Source: a virus
Length of the DNA stretch: 64,000 nt
Strand: one strand, 5' to 3'
Virus record (IMG/VR): IMGVR_UViG_3300028654_000014
Location: 18,222 to 82,221 of that record
Below, in pieces: positions 1 through 7,489 of this stretch. Under the pieces are notes generated by a model. The model did no database searches. It was given only the letters and a program-made list of their open reading frames with translations, and had not been told where the DNA came from. The translations under genes and the position numbers were made by a program. Each line of letters begins with the position of its first letter. Position 1 is the stretch's first letter.

Positions 1-1
1 T

Positions 2-103
2 ATGTATATTGAAAAGGAAGAATCATATTGGCATGTATGTGGTAATAATATAGATAATCATAAAGAAAATGGGAAAATAATTGATATATTAACTTATGAA
101 TGA
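2..103 (+). CDS. LEY-family microprotein, possibly 5'-truncated
   Basis: A 33-residue reading frame begins at the first ATG of the window and ends DILTYE, a variant of the I-L-E-Y-E/K ending shared by many tiny genes here. Its last codons overlap the start of the DNA polymerase gene (TATGAATGA), so the two are probably translationally coupled. The gene may begin before the window. Function unknown. Confidence 0.5.
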   Translation: MYIEKEESYWHVCGNNIDNHKENGKIIDILTYE

Positions 104-1583
104 AATATTATATGGTAAACAAGAATTACAAAAAATAGTATCAATAGAACCTTCAAATAGTTCTGTTGAAATTTTCATTCAAGATAATCAAGGAAATGTT
201 AAATCAGAATTTGTTGAAAACCGTTCATGGATTTTAAGCCATTTTCCTCTAAAAGACTTTAAAAAACTCCAAGGTAATCTTTATTATCAATATGGTAAAC
301 AATTTAGAGAAAGAAACGAATTTCAAAAAGCTCGAAGCTATTTAAAAAACTCAGACATATTTTCAATTTATGACCCAAAAGAATCTTTCATGGTTCTAAA
401 GGGTTATACTTATTTTAAAGGATTAAAACACCAAGATGTTACAATTCTTTCATTTGACATTGAAACTACAACAAAAGATTTAAATGATCAATCTAAACTT
501 CTACTAATATCCAATACATTTAGAAAAAACGGCATAATTACTAAAAAGCTATTCTCCTATGATGATTATAATGATGAAGGAGAAATGATTGAAGAATGGT
601 GCAAATGGGTTAGAAAAATGGACCCAAGCATTATAACAGGTCATTATATTTTAGTATTTGATTTGGATTATATTCAATTCATAGCTAATAAATATAATGT
701 TGCTTTAAAATTAGGCCGAGATGGTTCTAATATGAAAGTTAACAATTATGAATCACAATTTAGAAAAGATGGTTCACAATCTTATTCATATTACAAACAT
801 TACATTTATGGCCGAGAAATTATTGATGGATACTTTTTAGCTTTAAAATATGATATTGGTAGAAAATATGATAATTATAAGTTAAAGAATATAATCAAAC
901 AAGAAGGATTAGAAAAACAAGGAAGAGTATTTTATGATGCTTCAAAAATCAGAGAGAATTATAAGAATCCTACCGAATGGGCTAAAATAAAAGAATATTG
1001 TATAGATGATTCTGATGATTCATTAGCAATATTTGATTTAATGAGTCCAGCATTATTTTATTCGGCGCAAATGATTCCCAAACCCTTTCAATTAATATCA
1101 GAATGCGCAACAGGTTCACAAATTAATTCAATTATGATGAGAAGTTATTTACAAAATGGTCATAGTTTACCAAGAGCTTCTGATCCTTTTCCTTTTAAAG
1201 GTGCAATATCAATAGGAAATTTTGGAATCTATAGAAATGTATTTAAAGTAGACGTTTCAAGTCTATATCCTTCAATAATGATCCAATATGAAGTTTACGA
1301 TAAAGATAAAGATCCTAATGGAAATTTCTTATATTTGGTAAAAAATCTAACGGAACAAAGACTTATAAATAAAAAATTAGCAAAAGAAACTGGAGATAAT
1401 TATTATAAAGGATTAGAACAGAGCCAGAAAATTTTAGTGAATTCTGCTTACGGATTTTTAGCTGCGGCAGGTTTGATATTTAATTCTCCTATTAAAGCTG
1501 ATTTTATTACAGAAACTGGAAGAGATATATTAAAAAAATCTATTTTATGGGCAACAGGAAAAGAATATGACGAAAACAGTTGA
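96..1583 (+). CDS. Family B DNA polymerase, N-terminal part (exonuclease and palm motifs A, B)
   Basis: Replicative DNA polymerase, first of two polypeptides. The 3'-5' exonuclease motifs are visible: SFDIETT (Asp121, Glu123), GHYILVFDLDY (about 182-192, with Tyr where Asn is usual) and YCIDDSDDS (301-309). They are followed by polymerase motif A KVDVSSLYPSI (384-394) and motif B KILVNSAYG (445-453). Motif C (DTDS) is missing here and lies in the gene at 2102. The product ends after GKEYDENS, where an HNH endonuclease gene begins inside the last codons. The two halves total about 717 residues, somewhat short for phage family B enzymes, and would have to assemble to form one active site. The start codon overlaps the end of the preceding microprotein. 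Confidence 0.93.
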   Translation: MNEILYGKQELQKIVSIEPSNSSVEIFIQDNQGNVKSEFVENRSWILSHFPLKDFKKLQGNLYYQYGKQFRERNEFQKARSYLKNSDIFSIYDPKESFMVLKGYTYFKGLKHQDVTILSFDIETTTKDLNDQSKLLLISNTFRKNGIITKKLFSYDDYNDEGEMIEEWCKWVRKMDPSIITGHYILVFDLDYIQFIANKYNVALKLGRDGSNMKVNNYESQFRKDGSQSYSYYKHYIYGREIIDGYFLALKYDIGRKYDNYKLKNIIKQEGLEKQGRVFYDASKIRENYKNPTEWAKIKEYCIDDSDDSLAIFDLMSPALFYSAQMIPKPFQLISECATGSQINSIMMRSYLQNGHSLPRASDPFPFKGAISIGNFGIYRNVFKVDVSSLYPSIMIQYEVYDKDKDPNGNFLYLVKNLTEQRLINKKLAKETGDNYYKGLEQSQKILVNSAYGFLAAAGLIFNSPIKADFITETGRDILKKSILWATGKEYDENS

Positions 1584-2109
1584 TTTAATTGGTAAAAGAT
1601 TTGGAAGATGGTTAGTTTTAGAAATTTCAAACATGGGAAAAAATCCTAGAGTAAAAGTAATATGTGATTGTGGTACAGAAAAAATTATATTAAGTAAAAC
1701 TTTAGTAGCTAAAAAAGCTAAAAGTACATCATGTGGATGTTATCAAAGAGAAAGAGTAAAAGAATGTTTAGGAAAACCAAATGATGTATCAGCTTTAAAT
1801 CAATATTATTCAATTTATAAAACTTCAGCAAAACAAAGAAATCATAATTTTAATCTTACTAAATATGAATTCAAACAATTTATTTTTGAAAAATGTTATT
1901 ATTGTGAAAAAAATCCAGAACCTAGACTTATACATTCTAGAGGATTACTTTTAAATGTAAATGGAATAGATAGAGTTGATAATTCTAAAGGTTATTCTAT
2001 TGAAAATTGTGTAACTTGTTGTAAAGATTGTAATAATAAAAAATCAGATATAACTAAAAATATTATAATAAAAGCTTATAATTTTCTAATGGGGGATAAT
2101 AATGCATAA
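1567..2109 (+). CDS. HNH homing endonuclease interrupting the DNA polymerase gene
   Basis: A 180-residue free-standing homing endonuclease. The N-terminus (about 11-60) has a DNA-binding zinc-finger-like pattern with CDCG and SCGC, as often seen in phage HNH proteins. The HNH nuclease core is CYYC (110-113), GIDRVD (133-138) and CCKDCNNKKSD (151-161). The gene overlaps the end of the upstream polymerase piece by 17 bp and the start of the downstream piece by 8 bp. All three are in different frames, so this is neither an intein nor an intron-borne gene. It presumably entered by homing at the polymerase locus. Confidence 0.93.
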   Translation: MTKTVDLIGKRFGRWLVLEISNMGKNPRVKVICDCGTEKIILSKTLVAKKAKSTSCGCYQRERVKECLGKPNDVSALNQYYSIYKTSAKQRNHNFNLTKYEFKQFIFEKCYYCEKNPEPRLIHSRGLLLNVNGIDRVDNSKGYSIENCVTCCKDCNNKKSDITKNIIIKAYNFLMGDNNA

Positions 2110-2770
2110 TTTTAAGCTTGTAAACGCTGATACAGACAGTATTTCCTTTTCCAAGGGTGATGAGTCATTTATTGAAAAAAGTGAGCGTATAAGCCTTTTA
2201 AACGAGATTAATGACCTATTTCCTGAGAAGATCAAGTTCGAAGATGATGGATTCTATAAAACGATTATATGCCTGATGGCAAAGAATTATGTAATGGAAA
2301 AGGAAGATGGTACAGTAATTTATAAAGGTTCTGCTTTAAAAGATGCTAAAAAGGAACCAGCCCTTTATCAATTTATGAAAGATATAATAGGTTCAATTTT
2401 AAACAATAAAAACAACTATTTAGAGATTTATAATCAATATGTTAAAGAAATTAAGGATGTGAAGGATATAAAACGCTGGGCATCAAAAAAGACCATTACC
2501 AAAGCTGTTTTAAAAGCTGAAAGAACCAATGAAAAGAATATACTTGCAGCAATTTCTGAAATCGAGTATAATGAAGGTGATAAAATTTCATTGTATTATG
2601 ATGAGGAAGATGTTTTGAAATTAGCTGATAATTTTGATGGAAAATATTCAAAGACAAGACTTCTGCAAAAATTGTACAAAACAAGTGAAACTTTTGAATC
2701 GATTATTCCAAAGGAAACTTTTATGAACTATTCTTTGAAGAGAAATCAAAAGATATTGGAAGTTTTATGA
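2102..2770 (+). CDS. Family B DNA polymerase, C-terminal part (motif C and thumb)
   Basis: Second polymerase polypeptide, 222 residues. It opens with LVNADTDSISF, which is palm motif C with the metal-binding DTDS; the rest would form the end of the palm and the thumb, with a basic segment near RWASKKT. It reads as the direct continuation of the product ending at 1583. Translation probably begins at the ATG that overlaps the end of the HNH gene, giving a separate subunit. Its stop codon overlaps the ATG of the next microprotein (ATGA). Confidence 0.92.
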   Translation: MHNFKLVNADTDSISFSKGDESFIEKSERISLLNEINDLFPEKIKFEDDGFYKTIICLMAKNYVMEKEDGTVIYKGSALKDAKKEPALYQFMKDIIGSILNNKNNYLEIYNQYVKEIKDVKDIKRWASKKTITKAVLKAERTNEKNILAAISEIEYNEGDKISLYYDEEDVLKLADNFDGKYSKTRLLQKLYKTSETFESIIPKETFMNYSLKRNQKILEVL

Positions 2771-2937
2771 TAAAAAAGAAACACACATTATACTATATGG
2801 TAGAATCATTCTTATATAATAGTGATTTTTTTGTAAATTATGATGATGGTGGATTTTTCTTACCCATTTCTGAAGATGATGATCTTATTAAAATTGATCT
2901 AGATGAAAATGATGTAAAAATATTGGAATATAAATGA
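2767..2937 (+). CDS. LEY-family microprotein
   Basis: 56 residues, beginning MIKKKHTLYYMVESF and ending DVKILEYK. It overlaps the polymerase stop and the next gene start by 4 bp each (ATGA). The final nine codons match those of the next gene closely at DNA level, so the pair looks like a tandem duplication. No known domain recognised. Confidence 0.7.
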   Translation: MIKKKHTLYYMVESFLYNSDFFVNYDDGGFFLPISEDDDLIKIDLDENDVKILEYK

Positions 2938-3128
2938 AAAAGAAGAAATGGACTTTAATTTATGATAATAGACCTTCGGAATTATTAGTAGCTGTTGGAA
3001 TTAAACCTTCTGCTGATAGTTTATTTATTTCATATAGTTATAATGAAACAATATTTTTTGATGATGGATTATTAAAAATGAAACTTGGTAAATTAAAATC
3101 TGATGTTAAAATATTGGAATATAAATGA
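2934..3128 (+). CDS. LEY-family microprotein
   Basis: 64 residues, beginning MKKKKWTLIYDN and ending SDVKILEYK. It is the closest paralogue of the gene at 2767. The GGA of TATTGGAATATAA lies about six bases before its ATG and could be the ribosome-binding site, while also encoding the end of the upstream protein. Function unknown. Confidence 0.72.
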   Translation: MKKKKWTLIYDNRPSELLVAVGIKPSADSLFISYSYNETIFFDDGLLKMKLGKLKSDVKILEYK

Positions 3129-3253
3129 TGGTATTATTTTATTATCCAAGATTATGGTTTGGAGATTTTCCAGTAGTTAATTATTGGCCAAAAGATTTAT
3201 ATTTAAAAACTGAAATATTAGCAGGTGAATTTATTATTTGTGAGTATGAATGA
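3125..3253 (+). CDS. LEY-family microprotein
   Basis: 42 residues rich in aromatic residues, start MMVLFYYPRLWF and end EFIICEYE. Coupled by ATGA at both ends. The ICEYE variant of the tail reappears in minus-strand members at 61.8 kb, which supports a protein-level family. Confidence 0.65.
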   Translation: MMVLFYYPRLWFGDFPVVNYWPKDLYLKTEILAGEFIICEYE

Positions 3254-3390
3254 TTTTATATAGTTGGTATTCAAAATCTTTTAATAAATGGTTCATACAA
3301 GATCCAATGATGAAATTATATTTCTATAAATATATAATTGAAAAAGAAACAGATTGGATAGATAGAAAAATAATATTGGAATATGAATGA
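3250..3390 (+). CDS. LEY-family microprotein
   Basis: 46 residues, start MILYSWYSKSF and end DRKIILEYE. It is the last of four head-to-tail microproteins between the polymerase and the glycosyltransferase, and its stop overlaps the glycosyltransferase start. No recognised domain. Confidence 0.68.
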   Translation: MILYSWYSKSFNKWFIQDPMMKLYFYKYIIEKETDWIDRKIILEYE

Positions 3391-4316
3391 TTAAAGAAAT
3401 AGTTAATATTTTAATAGCAGAGGGAGGCATGGGAGATTTAATTTGTTCATTAGTATCAGTAAATTACAATATAACTCATTTCCCAGACATTCAATTTCTT
3501 GTATGGGTTCCAAATTATTTATTAGATTTTGCAAAACATGTATTACCAAGAGGAACTTCTATTAGAAATTTTACAGAAGCTCAAGATAAATATAATCCAA
3601 ATTTACCAGGAGTTTCAACAAAATGGTCATCATTCCATACTCCAATGAGAACTCATCCTGTAGATTATTCATTTCATATGTTAAGCGATAAACATATTTA
3701 TAATATGAATGAAAAGAACTATTTACAAATAAATCCTGAAAAGATTAATATAAAGAGATTTTCATTGCCAGAAAAATATGTAGTAATTTGTTCAGCAGCG
3801 GCAGAAAAAGTTAAAGAAATGCCCATAAGTACAATGAATGATTTAATTGAATATATTATTAATAAAGAATATACACCAGTATTTTTAGGTAAAACTCTTG
3901 TAGAAACAGGAGTTAAAGGAATAGATATTAAAGCTAATCCTTTAAATATTGATTATAGTAAAGGGATTAATTTATTAGATAAAACAAGTTTATTAGAAGC
4001 GGCAAAAATAATGAGTGAAGCAAAATGTGTAATAGGAATGGATGGAGGATTAATTCATTTAGCAGGATGTACAGATGTTACAATAATTGCAGCTTATACT
4101 TTAGCCAGCCCCGAACATTTAGCTCCAATAAGAAATGGATCACAATCTTATAAATTCTTTCCAATAGAACCAGATCTAAACATTCCAAATAGATATTATC
4201 AAACCAATAATAATTTTAATTATAATGTTGATTATAGAACATTTCCAGGATGGGAAAAAGTTGTAGAAAATATTACAAGTGATAAATTTGTAAAAGTATT
4301 GGAAGAGATTTTATGA
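3387..4316 (+). CDS. Glycosyltransferase family 9 (heptosyltransferase-like)
   Basis: 309 residues with the GT-B pattern of ADP-heptose:LPS heptosyltransferases: an N-terminal glycine loop AEGGMGDLIC (11-20) and the C-terminal nucleotide-sugar region GMDGGLIHLAGCTD (217-230). It would transfer a sugar from a nucleotide-sugar donor. With the glycosyltransferase at 4766 and the nucleotidyltransferase at 5786 it forms a sugar module. Possible targets are host surface polysaccharide, virion protein or DNA, and the sequence does not decide between them. The tail KVLEEIL overlaps the next start by 4 bp. Confidence 0.8.
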   Translation: MIKEIVNILIAEGGMGDLICSLVSVNYNITHFPDIQFLVWVPNYLLDFAKHVLPRGTSIRNFTEAQDKYNPNLPGVSTKWSSFHTPMRTHPVDYSFHMLSDKHIYNMNEKNYLQINPEKINIKRFSLPEKYVVICSAAAEKVKEMPISTMNDLIEYIINKEYTPVFLGKTLVETGVKGIDIKANPLNIDYSKGINLLDKTSLLEAAKIMSEAKCVIGMDGGLIHLAGCTDVTIIAAYTLASPEHLAPIRNGSQSYKFFPIEPDLNIPNRYYQTNNNFNYNVDYRTFPGWEKVVENITSDKFVKVLEEIL

Positions 4317-4435
4317 CCTTTTTATATTATATAAATGATGAATTATCTGAAAATCTAACTTCTAATGAGAATTTTTTTATTAATGATATAATTTATAAAG
4401 ATAATAAGATTATTAAAATATTGGAATACACATGA
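4313..4435 (+). CDS. LEY-family microprotein
   Basis: 40 residues, start MTFLYYINDEL and end IIKILEYT. Overlaps both neighbours by ATGA. Acidic and asparagine-rich centre. Function unknown. Confidence 0.65.
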   Translation: MTFLYYINDELSENLTSNENFFINDIIYKDNKIIKILEYT

Positions 4436-4569
4436 ATTATTTATATATTGTTAAAGTTGATAATAAAAGAAATTCATTAAAAGATGCAATTTTTCAATAT
4501 TTTACTAAAGAACAATATAAATTTTGTAAATTTTATCCTGAAGATACTTTCATATTGGAATATGAATGA
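4432..4569 (+). CDS. LEY-family microprotein
   Basis: 45 residues, start MNYLYIVKVDN and end DTFILEYE. The start closely resembles the minus-strand member at 61815 (MNNYLYVIKSFDN), which links the two distant clusters. Coupled by ATGA to its neighbours. Confidence 0.68.
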   Translation: MNYLYIVKVDNKRNSLKDAIFQYFTKEQYKFCKFYPEDTFILEYE

Positions 4570-4769
4570 TATTTTATTGGATTACAATTGTAATATTAAT
4601 TTTAATAGGAATAAGTGCAATAATACTTATAATAGATAATTTTGTAATTAATAGAAAAACTTATCTTGTATGGAATCATAAAAAGATGTCTTTAAGATAT
4701 ACACCTCCAGTAGAATGTGGCAAATATCAAATAAAAAGAGAAGAACAAATAATAATGAGTTACAAATGA
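4566..4769 (+). CDS. Small membrane protein with LEY-like tail
   Basis: 67 residues with one strong N-terminal transmembrane segment (about residues 2-27, Ile/Leu-rich) followed by a basic cytoplasmic-type tail ending QIIMSYK. It sits in the microprotein chain and overlaps the next glycosyltransferase start by ATGA. A membrane-anchored relative or an unrelated small protein; role unknown. Confidence 0.6.
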   Translation: MIFYWITIVILILIGISAIILIIDNFVINRKTYLVWNHKKMSLRYTPPVECGKYQIKREEQIIMSYK

Positions 4770-5395
4770 AAACAGCAATATTTACAACTACTTATCTAGT
4801 CCCCCAAGAAAGATTTGATAAAACTGTCAAATTTCTTGATTATTATTCAAGAAAAACTAATTATGATATATACGTTTTAGATAATAATTCTCCATTAGAA
4901 AAAGCAATTGAATTACAACTATTATTTCCTCAAATCAAAATTATAAGATATGATGAACATTTTGATAGACCAAGCCATTTAGATTATAAATATCTTTGGA
5001 GAGCAGTTTTTGATCTTCAAAACTATTTTAATGAATATGAAAAGATAATTTATATGGATAATGACTTTTATATACTTTCTGATAAAATGTTCAATTATAT
5101 CAATGATTTAAAAGATTCATGGACCACTTTTTGGTGTAAAATGCATCAATTTCCAGAAACAGGATGCCATATAATTCTTAAAAATGATCCTAACTATACT
5201 AACTTTATTAAAGATTTAACTTTACAAAATTTTATAAACCTGTATAATAATAGTTGTATGGAAAATACTTTGCCCGTTTCAAAAATTGAGAAATCATTCA
5301 ATGGTGATAGATTTGGGGAATTAAAAGATCCTCCAAAATTAGATGGATTGGATTTTTGGGCGCAAGCGAAATTGGAGGATAGGATTGAACTTTAA
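4766..5395 (+). CDS. GT-A-type glycosyltransferase, frameshifted before its C-terminus
   Basis: About 209 residues before the stop. Features of a GT-A fold nucleotide-diphospho-sugar transferase: start MKTAIFTTTYLVPQERF, then YDIYVLDNNSP and the metal-binding DxD-like IIYMDNDFYIL. An in-frame ATG further upstream at 4715 is less likely, because 4766 overlaps the preceding stop by ATGA like its neighbours. The sequence ends at EDRIEL, but the continuing frame (5343-5525) encodes what looks like the missing C-terminal part. It belongs to the sugar module with the genes at 3387 and 5786. Confidence 0.75.
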   Translation: MKTAIFTTTYLVPQERFDKTVKFLDYYSRKTNYDIYVLDNNSPLEKAIELQLLFPQIKIIRYDEHFDRPSHLDYKYLWRAVFDLQNYFNEYEKIIYMDNDFYILSDKMFNYINDLKDSWTTFWCKMHQFPETGCHIILKNDPNYTNFIKDLTLQNFINLYNNSCMENTLPVSKIEKSFNGDRFGELKDPPKLDGLDFWAQAKLEDRIEL

Positions 5396-5525
5396 TATTC
5401 TAGCTTATAGATTAAATCAACCTATTCATGGTAATATTCATGATCCTTTTTATTGGATTCCAACAGTTTATTCAGGATATGTAGAAATATTTAGATTAGT
5501 TGAATTTAGAGAATATAATGACTAA
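5343..5525 (+). pseudogene. C-terminal remainder of the GT-A glycosyltransferase in another frame
   Basis: Reading one frame over from the 4766 gene, the sequence from about 5385 gives LNFNILAYRLNQPIHGNIHD and onward to REYND. That is a plausible end for the glycosyltransferase rather than an independent protein. An ATG at 5343 could in principle restart translation. A one-base indel near 5370-5395 would join both parts. It may be a natural lesion, a sequencing error, or a site of frameshifting; no obvious slippery heptamer was seen. Confidence 0.5.
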
Positions 5526-5676
5526 ATTATGGTATAATACAAGAAAAGTATGGAAACATATGCCATTCTCTTCAACAAGGAAAAATTATACTATACATTT
5601 CACAGGTAAGAAAAATATTATATCTGATAGAGAAATAATATATGAAGATGATATTTTAATAATGGAATATAAATGA
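5518..5676 (+). CDS. LEY-family microprotein
   Basis: 52 residues, start MTKLWYNTRKVW, basic in the middle, end DDILIMEYK. It begins within the last codons of the glycosyltransferase remainder and overlaps the next start by ATGA. Confidence 0.66.
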   Translation: MTKLWYNTRKVWKHMPFSSTRKNYTIHFTGKKNIISDREIIYEDDILIMEYK

Positions 5677-5789
5677 TATTAGTTTATTGGAGCGAAATAT
5701 ATGCAGATCCATTTAAATTATATCCAATAGAATATTATTGTAATATACCAGTTAGTAAAGTTCATATAAAAGTAATGGAGTATAAATGA
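5673..5789 (+). CDS. LEY-family microprotein
   Basis: 38 residues, start MILVYWSEIYADPF and end HIKVMEYK. A compact example of the family layout: an aromatic first strand, a short variable middle and a tail of alternating hydrophobic residues. ATGA overlap to the nucleotidyltransferase. Confidence 0.68.
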   Translation: MILVYWSEIYADPFKLYPIEYYCNIPVSKVHIKVMEYK

Positions 5790-6400
5790 TTTGTATCATA
5801 CCTTGTGCCGGATTTGGAAAACGAATGGGAATGAAAAAGAACCAATCCAAAGAAATGCTCCCAGATACTGATTTTAAAAATGATCATATAATTGATTATA
5901 GTATAAATATTTGTAGAACATTAGAAATTGAACCAATAGTAGTTACAAGAAAAGAGAAGAAAGATTTAATTAATTATTTAAAAGAAAAGAAAGTTAAATA
6001 CATCATTTTTAATCCAAATGAACATAATGAATGGTATGATTCAGTTTTAGCTTCACAAGCTCATTGGGATGAAGATAATTTATTAATTCTACCAGATACA
6101 AGATTCTTACCAATATTTCCAACTATTTCTGATATTAAAAAAGGATTGGAATTGGGAAATGAAGCAGTATTTGCAGTTCACAAAGTTAATGACCCACAAA
6201 ATTGGGGAATAATTAAAGATTATTCTTTATTTGAAAAACCTGAAAATATGGAAGGTCCTCAAAGAGCTTGGGGATTAATAGGTTTTAAAAAATCTTATGG
6301 ATTTAATTTATTTAGTCGAATGAAGATGAAAAATCAAGAATTAGAACATGCAGGATTTGTATATTTAAATAGCTTTTTGGATATTACAAGAGGTAAATAA
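5786..6400 (+). CDS. Sugar nucleotidyltransferase (NTP_transferase-like)
   Basis: 204 residues beginning with the nucleotide-binding signature of sugar-1-phosphate nucleotidyltransferases, IIPCAGFGKRMG (4-15) followed by KEMLP (23-27). LLILPDTRF near residue 100 occupies the place of the usual metal-site aspartate region. It is shorter than full-length RmlA-type enzymes (about 290), so it may be a minimal form. It would activate a sugar phosphate with an NTP and so could supply the donor for the neighbouring glycosyltransferases. It overlaps the next gene by one base. Confidence 0.8.
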   Translation: MICIIPCAGFGKRMGMKKNQSKEMLPDTDFKNDHIIDYSINICRTLEIEPIVVTRKEKKDLINYLKEKKVKYIIFNPNEHNEWYDSVLASQAHWDEDNLLILPDTRFLPIFPTISDIKKGLELGNEAVFAVHKVNDPQNWGIIKDYSLFEKPENMEGPQRAWGLIGFKKSYGFNLFSRMKMKNQELEHAGFVYLNSFLDITRGK

Positions 6401-7371
6401 TGGGAGTTTTTAAAGTAAAAAAGATTACCAATATTAATGATGTAAAAGTCAATGATGAACTTCCTGAATCAGATTTCGCATCAATGACCAGTGAAGGAAA
6501 TTTCGTACAACTTGAATATATTGATGATGAACATACAAAAGAACCTTATAAAGTCAAGCCAGGAATTTGGGCAGTACAAAAAGTAGGTATGAGTTTAAAA
6601 TTAGAAGCTACAAGCTTTGTAAGTGATAAAATATTAGATTCATTTGTAAGTACAAAGAATATTACTGATAAAATTGATTGCTTTTTCAATAAAATTCCAG
6701 TTTATAAGGAATTGGGATTTGAAGTGGCGAAAAGAGCAGCTTTATTATATGGTCCCGCAGGATGTGGAAAATCGACCAGCCTTGCATTAGTAGCAAACAA
6801 ATATACAGCAGATAATAAAACAGCAGTCATAATATGGCATACAGATAAATTTGAGTCATACCAAATTAAGGATTTTATCAAATCTTTTGAATATGATGGA
6901 GTTGAAAAGCTCATTTTGATTATAGAGGATGTTGGAGGAGCAGAAATTGAAGGTGCTCGAATGAAATCTGACAGTTCCCTACTTTCATTATTAGATAATC
7001 AAGAAAAAACCTTTAAGATTCCAGTATTTATACTCGCAACAACAAATTATCCTGAAAATTTCATGGGCAATCTTACAAACCGTCCTAATCGATTTGACGA
7101 TAAAATAGAAGTATCCTATCCAGAAGCAAAACAAAGAGAAGAATTATTATCATTCTTTTTAAAAGAAAGTCCTTCACAAGAAGCAAAAGATCTGATATTA
7201 TCTAATAAGACAAAGGAATTTTCAGCGGCTCATATAAGAGAGATAGTGATAAGGTCAAAAATATATGATAAATCAATTGAAGCTGTCATTACAGAAATGC
7301 ACAAAGAGATTGAGAAGTATAAGAAAGCCTTTGCAGAAGAACGAAAAATGGGATTCGAAATTGATGATTAA
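6400..7371 (+). CDS. AAA+ ATPase
   Basis: 323 residues. About 110 residues of unassigned N-terminal sequence precede an AAA+ core with Walker A GPAGCGKST (118-126), Walker B LILIIED (171-177), sensor 1 ATTN (213-216) and a RPNRFD arginine-finger-like segment (228-233). The arrangement resembles classical AAA proteins that remodel protein complexes rather than helicases. It lies just before a MoxR ATPase and a VWA protein, so the three may act on a common substrate. The substrate is not evident. Confidence 0.85.
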   Translation: MGVFKVKKITNINDVKVNDELPESDFASMTSEGNFVQLEYIDDEHTKEPYKVKPGIWAVQKVGMSLKLEATSFVSDKILDSFVSTKNITDKIDCFFNKIPVYKELGFEVAKRAALLYGPAGCGKSTSLALVANKYTADNKTAVIIWHTDKFESYQIKDFIKSFEYDGVEKLILIIEDVGGAEIEGARMKSDSSLLSLLDNQEKTFKIPVFILATTNYPENFMGNLTNRPNRFDDKIEVSYPEAKQREELLSFFLKESPSQEAKDLILSNKTKEFSAAHIREIVIRSKIYDKSIEAVITEMHKEIEKYKKAFAEERKMGFEIDD

Positions 7372-7468
7372 TGGATATTATTGTTTTGATAGTGAACAAT
7401 TTCATTATTTTCAATCACATTCTTCTTGCAAATCTTGTAATTTTGTATTAGAATATATAAATGATTAA
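7364..7468 (+). CDS. LEY-family microprotein
   Basis: 34 residues, start MINGYYCFDSEQF and end CNFVLEYIND, overlapping the ATPase stop by 8 bp. A CKSC pair is visible in the middle. Unlike most members it is followed by a 21-base gap with its own Shine-Dalgarno site, yet it keeps the VLEY tail, which argues that the tail is selected in the protein. Confidence 0.6.
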   Translation: MINGYYCFDSEQFHYFQSHSSCKSCNFVLEYIND

Positions 7469-7489
7469 CTAAACAAAAGGGAGAAATAG

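Noticed and set aside
1567-2109. Intein or group I intron in the DNA polymerase
   Set aside because: The endonuclease gene is in a different frame from both polymerase pieces, each of which has its own start or stop. The product after the insertion does start MHN, but there is no in-frame fusion, and there is no room for an intron core because the genes overlap.
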